Below the pieces are notes generated by a model. The model was given only the letters and a program-made list of their open reading frames with translations, was not told the origin of the DNA and made no database searches. From Eubacteriales Family XIII. Incertae Sedis bacterium (GTDB taxonomy: Bacteria > Bacillota > Clostridia > Peptostreptococcales > Anaerovoracaceae), in NCBI GenBank assembly GCA_031289235.1, contig JAITPU010000007.1:1-11402 (forward strand): 11,402 bases of DNA, given 5' to 3'. A program made the position numbers and the translations under genes. Shown here one piece after another: positions 6,885 to 11,402 of the stretch (within the stretch, counting starts at the first letter, position 1; each line of letters begins with the position of its first letter).

Positions 6885-8335
6885 TTATAGCTTCCCTTCA
6901 CCAAATATGAGAAAGACGCGATGAATATTATGATCAGCGCCGCCGCGTAGAGTAAAGCCAGCATGAACTCCGGAAAGCGCATTGTCTTTCCCCTCCGCAC
7001 GAGGGCGATGCGGATTTTTTCCCACAGCCAAGGCGCAACAGGCGTGGAAAACAGAATGCCGAACATGAAAAACCACGCGTATTCCTGCAAATTTCCGATC
7101 CCGTAATTGTCGGCGAACGGTCTGTCCGACCTGCCTGTCATGACCCGGATGTAGCTGCTCGCGCCTTCAAAGGATTCAGCGCGGAACAGGACCCAGCCGA
7201 ACATGACCACCAGCATCGTATAACAGTGTCTGAGGAAATCAAAAAACCTTCGCCATATCAGCTCGCGCGACGCGCCCCACTTCGCGAAGCCCGAAAGCTT
7301 CTCCAGCGAAATGCTCAAAAAATACATAAGCCCCCAGCAGATGAATGTCCAATTCGCGCCATGCCAGAGCCCCGTGAGCAACCACACGACGAAAAGGTTG
7401 AACACCAGCCTGAGCTTTGAACGCACCCGGCTGCCGCCCAAGGGGAAATACAGGTAATCCCGGAACCAAGCGCCTAATGAAATATGCCACCTCCGCCAGA
7501 ATTCCGACGTGGATTTAGCTATATACGGATAATTGAAGTTCTCCGGGAAGCGGAAACCGAACATCCTGCCCAGCCCTATGGCCATATCCGAATAGCCCGA
7601 AAAATCAAAATATATCTGCATGGTATAGGACAGCGCCCCCAACCAGGCCATCAAAACGGAAAGCCCGCCCGAATCGTTCAGGCTGAACGCCTGATCCGCC
7701 ACCAGCGACAGATTGTTGGCCAGCAATATTTTTTTCGCGAAACCCATGAGGAAACGGGTTACACCCTTTGAAAATCCGGACAGGCTTTCCTTCCGAAACC
7801 GTATCTGGCCGGATATGCTTTCATAGCGAATGATAGGCCCTGCCACCAACTGAGGGAAAAACGCGATATACAGTCCGGCGTAAAAAGGGTTTTTCTGCAG
7901 CTGCCCGTTGTTCCGGTATACGTCGACCACATAAGATATGGCCTGAAAAGTAAAGAAAGAGATTCCGATTGGAAGGACGATTTCTCCCGCGTAATAATCT
8001 GTCCCGAAGAAACTGTTAATATTTTCCAGCGTGAACATCAGGTACTTAAAGATGAACATGAGCGTCAGGTTGAACGTGAGCATGAGAGCGAGAACCGCCC
8101 TGCCGGCGATTTTATGCCCGCGCGAAACCGCCGCCAAAACTCCGAACAGCCAATTCACCGCGATCGAAACGAGGAGAACAAGAATAAACCAGGGTTCCCC
8201 CCAGCCGTAAAAAACGAGGCTCGCAAGCAGCAAAAAGATGTTCTGAAGCAAGCGGCTCCATTTAAACACCGTATAATATAAAATCAATACCGCCGGCAGA
8301 AAACAGACGACGAATATCTGCGATGTAAACAGCAT
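6860..8335 (-). CDS. AlgI/PatA/DltB-like membrane-bound O-acyltransferase (MBOAT)
   Basis: This 491-aa polytopic membrane protein has about ten hydrophobic segments, starting with residues 4-22, 32-44, 49-70 and 79-100. MBOAT signatures are clear: a PIGISFFTFQAISYVVDVYR stretch at 122-141, FFPQLVAGPI (159-168), SEFWRRWHISLGAWFRDYLY with His284, and GLWHGANW with the invariant catalytic His325. In the AlgI/PatA group the protein passes acetyl groups from a cytoplasmic donor across the membrane to a partner O-acetyltransferase. That partner is probably the DHHW protein encoded next. The length is typical of AlgI-like proteins. The ATG at 8335 has GGAG about 10 nt upstream, inside a hairpin loop. 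A DltB role is less likely because no dltA, dltC or dltD is nearby. I saw no convincing promoter in the 159 nt after pnp, so read-through from pnp is possible. Confidence 0.93.
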   Translation of the reverse strand: MLFTSQIFVVCFLPAVLILYYTVFKWSRLLQNIFLLLASLVFYGWGEPWFILVLLVSIAVNWLFGVLAAVSRGHKIAGRAVLALMLTFNLTLMFIFKYLMFTLENINSFFGTDYYAGEIVLPIGISFFTFQAISYVVDVYRNNGQLQKNPFYAGLYIAFFPQLVAGPIIRYESISGQIRFRKESLSGFSKGVTRFLMGFAKKILLANNLSLVADQAFSLNDSGGLSVLMAWLGALSYTMQIYFDFSGYSDMAIGLGRMFGFRFPENFNYPYIAKSTSEFWRRWHISLGAWFRDYLYFPLGGSRVRSKLRLVFNLFVVWLLTGLWHGANWTFICWGLMYFLSISLEKLSGFAKWGASRELIWRRFFDFLRHCYTMLVVMFGWVLFRAESFEGASSYIRVMTGRSDRPFADNYGIGNLQEYAWFFMFGILFSTPVAPWLWEKIRIALVRRGKTMRFPEFMLALLYAAALIIIFIASFSYLVKGSYNPFIYYNF

Positions 8336-8338
8336 TTT

Positions 8339-8358
8339 AATTTTACTCCGGTAAAATT
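8339..8358 (-). promoter_or_regulatory. Hairpin carrying the MBOAT Shine-Dalgarno site
   Basis: On the minus strand AATTTTAC-CGGA-GTAAAATT is a perfect 8-bp stem with a 4-nt loop. The ribosome-binding GGAG lies across the loop and the top base pair, and the downstream arm ends 3 nt before the ATG at 8335. The stem is AU-rich and so likely to melt easily. It could tune or temperature-modulate translation of the acyltransferase. This is inferred from sequence alone. Confidence 0.5.
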
Positions 8359-8370
8359 ATTGCTCCGCTG

Positions 8371-8443
8371 AAGGCAGGTTTTTAGCGGCCGCCCGGACGG
8401 TTTCGCCCGTCTTTTCCCGACACGCCGCCTTCACAACTGCCTT
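8371..8443 (-). other. Possible folded RNA segment between pnp and the MBOAT gene
   Basis: Perfect 7-nt complementary arms (AAGGCAG at 8437-8443 and CTGCCTT at 8371-8377 on the minus strand) enclose a smaller hairpin, GACGG-GCGAAA-CCGTC (8396-8411). Together they could form a branched structure. A run of seven T occurs earlier on the minus strand (8453-8459) but has no clean G/C stem before it, so I do not call a pnp terminator. No gene of convincing length fits in 8359-8494. Confidence 0.25.
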
Positions 8444-8494
8444 GCCTGACGAAAAAAATCCCCGCCAGCCGCATCTACTTGCCGTAATAATATA

Positions 8495-10579
8495 TCAAAG
8501 CAGTTCTTTGCGCGACAGATTTATACGGCCCTGACGGTCGATCTCTATGACCTTGACTTTCAGGACGTCGCCCACGCTCACCACGTCTTCCACCTTTTCC
8601 ACTCTTTTTGTATCCATCCTGGAAATATGCAGCAAACCCTCCTTTCCCGGCAGCACTTCGATAAAGGCGCCGAAACCCATGAGCTTTGTAACCCTGCCCT
8701 CGTAAATCTCGCCCACTTCCACATTTTTGACGAGCCGTTCAATCGCGGCCACGCCGCGTTCCGCGGCTTTCATATCCGGAGCGGCTATGTAGACGAGGCC
8801 GGTATCTTCGATATCTATTTTCACGCCCGTTTCCGCGACGATGCGGTTGATAGTCTTTCCTCCCGGCCCTATGACCGTGCGTATATCGTCTGGCTTGATC
8901 TGCATGGAGATTATGCGCGGCGCGTAAGGCGAAAGATCAGCCTTCGGCTCGCTGATTTCCTCCAGCATCCTGTCCATTATAAACATGCGCCCCTCGCGGG
9001 CCTGGATCAGCGCGTCCCGGAGTATCTGCCTGGAAATCCCGTGAACCTTGATGTCCATCTGAATGGCTGTAACGCCCTTAGCCGTGCCGGCTACCTTGAA
9101 GTCCATGTCGCCAAGGAAATCTTCCATGCCCTGAATGTCGGAAAGAATGGCGATTTTGCCGTCCCGCTCAATAAGCCCCATGGCTATGCCGGCCACAGGC
9201 GCGGAAATGGGGACGCCCGCGTCTAAGAGCGCCAGCGTGCTGCCGCAGACCGAAGCCTGAGACGTGCTGCCGTTCGAGGAAAGCACTTCTGATACCACGC
9301 GAACCGCGTATGGGAAATCCTCCTCGGAGGGAAGCACAGGTATGAGCGCTCTCTCCGCCAGCGCGCCGTGACCTATTTCCCTCCGGCCCGGGCTTCTCAT
9401 CGGTCTCGCTTCACCCACGGAATAAGGGGGGAAATTATAGTGATGCATGTAACGCTTTTCGACTTCGTCCCCGATGCCGTCGATGGTCTGCGATTCTCTA
9501 AGCGGCGCAAGCGTCGCGACGGACAGAACCTGCGTCTCCCCTCGGGTAAAGAGTCCTGTACCGTGCGCCCTCGGAAGGAAACCCGTTTCGCACCAAATCG
9601 GTCGGATTTCCGTAGTTTTTCTGTCGTCGGGACGTACGCCGCTGTCGAGGATCAGGCTTCTTACCTGTTCCTTCTTGATGCGGTAAAGCACGTTTTTCAC
9701 GTCCTTACCGCCGTCGTGAAAGATTTCCGCGAAATGTTCCTTCGCCTCCGCTTCCACGGCGTTCATGTTCGCAAGCCGTTCCGCTTTGCCCTGCGTCAGG
9801 ATGGCGGCTCTCATTTTTTCGCCGGCGTATTCTTTAACCGCTTCTTCAATTTCCGCGGGAATCTTGTAAAACTTCACTTTCTTTTTCGGCCTGCCGGTTT
9901 CCGCGACGATTTCTCCTATGAAGCCGATAAGCTTTTTGATCTCTTCGTGAGCGAACATAATGCCGTCGAGGATCACCTCCTCGGGAACCTCCTTCGCGCC
10001 CGCCTCAACCATCATGATGGCGTCCTTTGTGCCGGAAACCACCAGATGCATGTCGCCCGCATCCCGTTCCGCCAACGTGGGATTGACGACAAACTTGCCG
10101 TCGACGCGGCCGACGAGCACAGAGCCGGTAGGCCCTTCAAAAGGGATATCGGAAATGGACAGAGCCACGGAGGATCCGATCATAGCCGCGATTTCCGGCG
10201 GACAGTCGGGATCCACGCACATGACTGTCGCCACAACCTGCACATCGTTATAAAACCCTTTGGGGAAAAGAGGCCGCAACGGCCTGTCTATCAGCCGGGA
10301 ATTCAAAACCGCCTTTTCCGAAGGACGGCCTTCCCTCTTAATAAAGCCGCCCGGTATTTTACCGGCGGCGTACATTTTTTCCTCATAATCACAGCTGAGC
10401 GGGAAAAAATCAATATCCGCCCTCGGCTCTTTGGATACGACCGCCGTCACATTGACCACAGTATCTCCGTAGCGCACGGTCGCCTGACCGTTAGCCTGCC
10501 CGCACACTTTTCCGATCTCAAGCTGCAGCGGCCTGCCGCCCATTTCTGTCCTGAACGTCCTGTAATTTTCAAATCTCAT
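8495..10579 (-). CDS. pnp: Polyribonucleotide nucleotidyltransferase (PNPase)
   Basis: PNPase degrades RNA 3' to 5' by phosphorolysis, releasing nucleoside diphosphates, and can add tails in reverse. It works in mRNA turnover, often in a degradosome. The 694-aa protein has the full order: a first RNase PH domain, a helical linker, a second RNase PH domain, KH and S1. The active-site segment MEDFLGDMDFKVAG gives Asp487, Asp493 and Lys495, equivalent to E. coli Asp486, Asp492 and Lys494. The KH GPGG loop is at 571-574, and the S1 domain begins near 625 (YEGRVTKLMGFGAFIEV) and runs to the end. The ATG at 10579 is chosen because AGGAGG lies 9 nt upstream; an in-frame TTG at 10585 is only 3 nt from that site. 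rpsO lies directly upstream with a terminator between. A TATACT -10-like box near 10690 lacks a good -35, so the pnp promoter is unresolved. Confidence 0.98.
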   Translation of the reverse strand: MRFENYRTFRTEMGGRPLQLEIGKVCGQANGQATVRYGDTVVNVTAVVSKEPRADIDFFPLSCDYEEKMYAAGKIPGGFIKREGRPSEKAVLNSRLIDRPLRPLFPKGFYNDVQVVATVMCVDPDCPPEIAAMIGSSVALSISDIPFEGPTGSVLVGRVDGKFVVNPTLAERDAGDMHLVVSGTKDAIMMVEAGAKEVPEEVILDGIMFAHEEIKKLIGFIGEIVAETGRPKKKVKFYKIPAEIEEAVKEYAGEKMRAAILTQGKAERLANMNAVEAEAKEHFAEIFHDGGKDVKNVLYRIKKEQVRSLILDSGVRPDDRKTTEIRPIWCETGFLPRAHGTGLFTRGETQVLSVATLAPLRESQTIDGIGDEVEKRYMHHYNFPPYSVGEARPMRSPGRREIGHGALAERALIPVLPSEEDFPYAVRVVSEVLSSNGSTSQASVCGSTLALLDAGVPISAPVAGIAMGLIERDGKIAILSDIQGMEDFLGDMDFKVAGTAKGVTAIQMDIKVHGISRQILRDALIQAREGRMFIMDRMLEEISEPKADLSPYAPRIISMQIKPDDIRTVIGPGGKTINRIVAETGVKIDIEDTGLVYIAAPDMKAAERGVAAIERLVKNVEVGEIYEGRVTKLMGFGAFIEVLPGKEGLLHISRMDTKRVEKVEDVVSVGDVLKVKVIEIDRQGRINLSRKELL

Positions 10580-10588
10580 TAACAACTT

Positions 10589-10594
10589 CCTCCT
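10589..10594 (-). promoter_or_regulatory. pnp Shine-Dalgarno site
   Basis: A perfect AGGAGG on the minus strand lies 9 nt before the ATG at 10579 and only 3 nt before the alternative TTG at 10585. This spacing decides the start in favour of MRFENYRTF. Confidence 0.8.
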
Positions 10595-10731
10595 GTTAAT
10601 CTATGTTTAACTTATATGTTATATCGGATATAGGCCGGCGCAGCGCTAATACTGATTCGCATTTAAAACCTTACCATAAAGCGAAACAGTATAAACCTGC
10701 CGTCATAGAACATTTCGCAGACGCGCAACGC

Positions 10732-10762
10732 AAAAAAACAAAAGCGAGGAATTTTCCCCGCT
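10732..10762 (-). terminator. Rho-independent terminator after rpsO
   Basis: On the minus strand AGCGGGGA pairs with TTCCTCGC-type bases to form an 8-bp stem (one G-U pair) around a 4-nt A-rich loop (10743-10762). TTTGTTTTTTT follows immediately (10732-10742). It starts 14 nt past the rpsO stop codon. It would end most rpsO transcripts while allowing some read-through into pnp, as is known for the E. coli rpsO-pnp region. Confidence 0.85.
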
Positions 10763-10776
10763 CTGCCGTTTTACTG

Positions 10777-11043
10777 TTATTTCCGGAGTCCCAAACGTCC
10801 GATAAGGCTCCTGTACCGCTCCAGATCCTTGTTTTTCAGATAATTAAGAAGATTCCTCCGCTGTCCTACCATTTTCAGCAGCCCTCTTCTCGAATGGTGG
10901 TCCTTCTTATGTATTTTTAAATGTTCGTTCAGATCGTTAATCCTGTAGGTGAGGATCGCGATCTGCACCTCCGGAGAACCGGTGTCTCCTTCTTTGGTTT
11001 TGTATTCGTCGATAATCTGGCTTTTCTTTTTCTGATCAATCAT
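10777..11043 (-). CDS. rpsO: 30S ribosomal protein S15
   Basis: S15 binds the central domain of 16S rRNA early in 30S assembly and contributes to an intersubunit bridge. The 88-aa length is typical. Family signatures are plain: DTGSPEVQIA, LTYRINDLNEHLK, HKKDHHSRRGLL and the C-terminal RRNLLNYLKNKDLERYRSLI segment. The ATG at 11043 follows AAGGAG by 8 nt, a strong ribosome-binding site. The gene has its own promoter (11293-11322), a long structured leader and a terminator. In several phyla S15 represses its own translation by binding its leader, and the structures seen in this leader make that likely here too, though this is not shown. Confidence 0.98.
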   Translation of the reverse strand: MIDQKKKSQIIDEYKTKEGDTGSPEVQIAILTYRINDLNEHLKIHKKDHHSRRGLLKMVGQRRNLLNYLKNKDLERYRSLIGRLGLRK

Positions 11044-11286
11044 GTTTATCGCTCCTTTACCGATCCGCCTTCCGCCGTGTCTGGCGTCGGAAAATCGCCG
11101 GACTCAGCGAGAGGTAAGCTACTGCCACGGCCAATAAATGTGGCAATATGATTCGGTCAAACCGAATCGCCGCGCGAGTTCCGGCCCGATCAAAACCGGC
11201 GGCGCGCAAGATCCACACATAGCAAACCGCGCTCGCGCGGAAGCGGTATCCAACGCTCTGGCGGCTAAGACGATATGGATTCGAAC
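11044..11286 (-). promoter_or_regulatory. Long structured 5' leader of rpsO (candidate S15 autoregulatory element)
   Basis: About 240 nt lie between the predicted transcription start and the rpsO ATG. In minus-strand order the leader contains a CCGCG-CGAG-CGCGG hairpin (11227-11240), a perfect 8-bp stem GATTCGGT-TTG-ACCGAATC (11150-11168) and a region with two competing pairings. There, GTGGCA (11123-11128) can pair with upstream TGCCAC (11140-11145), or the overlapping GCCGTG (11126-11131) can pair with downstream CACGGC (11074-11079), which ends about 25 nt before the Shine-Dalgarno site. Such mutually exclusive helices would suit feedback by S15. I could not match the leader to a named S15 leader class, and no gene or tRNA is visible in it. 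Confidence 0.5.
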
Positions 11287-11292
11287 TCGTTT

Positions 11293-11322
11293 ATAATATC
11301 ACAAAGCGCAGGCGCTTGTAAA
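11293..11322 (-). promoter_or_regulatory. Extended -10 promoter of rpsO
   Basis: On the minus strand a -35 box TTTACA (11317-11322) and a -10 box TATTAT (11293-11298) are separated by 18 bp, with TGA directly before the -10 (an extended -10 TG motif). The predicted start is near 11286. The spacer contains a perfect AAGCGC-CT-GCGCTT dyad (11304-11317) that overlaps the first base of the -35 box. Confidence 0.6.
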
Positions 11323-11402
11323 GGAAAAGTTGAAACGCGGTTCAGCGCGGTTCGTTCCATTTCATCGTTATTATTCAGAGGTAGGCGTCAATAGGGGCCG
11401 GA
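11323..11402. other. Region upstream of the rpsO promoter, window edge
   Basis: All three minus-strand frames entering from the window edge close within 15-32 bases (stops at 11388, 11375 and 11371), so at most a few final codons of an upstream gene could be present. Which frame, if any, is real cannot be told. An 8-bp tandem direct repeat CGCGGTTC (11336-11343 and 11346-11353) lies 14-31 bp upstream of the -35 box. No terminator for an upstream gene is evident. Confidence 0.3.
11336..11353. repeat. Tandem 8-bp direct repeat upstream of the rpsO promoter
   Basis: CGCGGTTC occurs twice with a 2-bp spacer, a 10-bp period that places both copies on the same face of the helix. Such an arrangement can be a regulator site, but two short copies could be chance. 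Confidence 0.4.

Noticed and set aside
8396..8415. GACGG-TTTCGC-CCGTC-TTTT as a plus-strand terminator
   Set aside because: No plus-strand gene ends here and the T-run is only four. The stem is better considered part of the minus-strand gap RNA.
9368..10582. Long plus-strand open frame (404 codons) opposite pnp
   Set aside because: It lies wholly antisense to an unmistakable pnp gene, shows no recognisable domain, and has the Arg/His/Phe-rich composition expected from the reverse frame of a GC-rich gene.
11268..11291. GGATTCGAACTC resembling a tRNA T-arm in the rpsO leader
   Set aside because: Bases flanking the TTCGAA loop do not pair on either strand, and no D-arm, anticodon arm or acceptor stem is present.
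11371..11400. Possible C-terminal codons of an upstream minus-strand gene (frame ending at 11371)
   Set aside because: Only nine codons are visible, and a second frame ending at 11375 is equally open. Nothing allows a choice or an identity.

Overview
The window reads as a bacterial chromosomal segment in which every convincing gene lies on the minus strand. In transcription order (right to left) it holds rpsO, pnp, an AlgI-like membrane-bound O-acyltransferase (MBOAT), an AlgJ/AlgX-like DHHW protein, prs, pth, mfd, and the first codons of a further gene with a signal-peptide-like start at the left edge. All seven complete genes are intact. No tRNA, rRNA, CRISPR array, transposase or attachment site was seen.

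The prs-pth-mfd order is the one known from Firmicutes and several related phyla, and rpsO-pnp is a very widespread neighbourhood. Prs is of the Bacillus-like type (a VSPDHG...TRAR signature). Together with the moderately high GC content and the AlgI/AlgJ-type surface-acetylation pair, this suggests a clostridial or Synergistota-type anaerobe. That is an inference from gene order and general sequence character. A database search of Pnp or Mfd would settle it.

Right region (about 8360-11402): rpsO has an extended -10 promoter, a structured leader of about 240 nt in which one strand can pair with either of two partners, a strong Shine-Dalgarno sequence and a clear intrinsic terminator. pnp follows after about 150 bp and has an AGGAGG site that decides its ATG start. 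Middle region (5506-8335): the two-gene module for O-acetylation of an extracytoplasmic polysaccharide. The ribosome-binding site of its first gene sits in the loop of a perfect 8-bp inverted repeat. Left region (1-5501): prs, pth and mfd form a tight operon with a good sigma-70-type promoter immediately after the AlgJ-like gene. After mfd, a separate promoter with a 17-bp spacer drives the gene entering the left edge.

Functionally the window combines RNA turnover and translation (rpsO, pnp, pth), nucleotide precursor supply (prs), transcription-coupled repair (mfd) and an envelope-modification pair that looks like an accessory insertion between two housekeeping blocks. I found no convincing wholly new system. 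The most interesting items are the structured rpsO leader, the hairpin around the acyltransferase start site and the unknown substrate of the acetylation pair.
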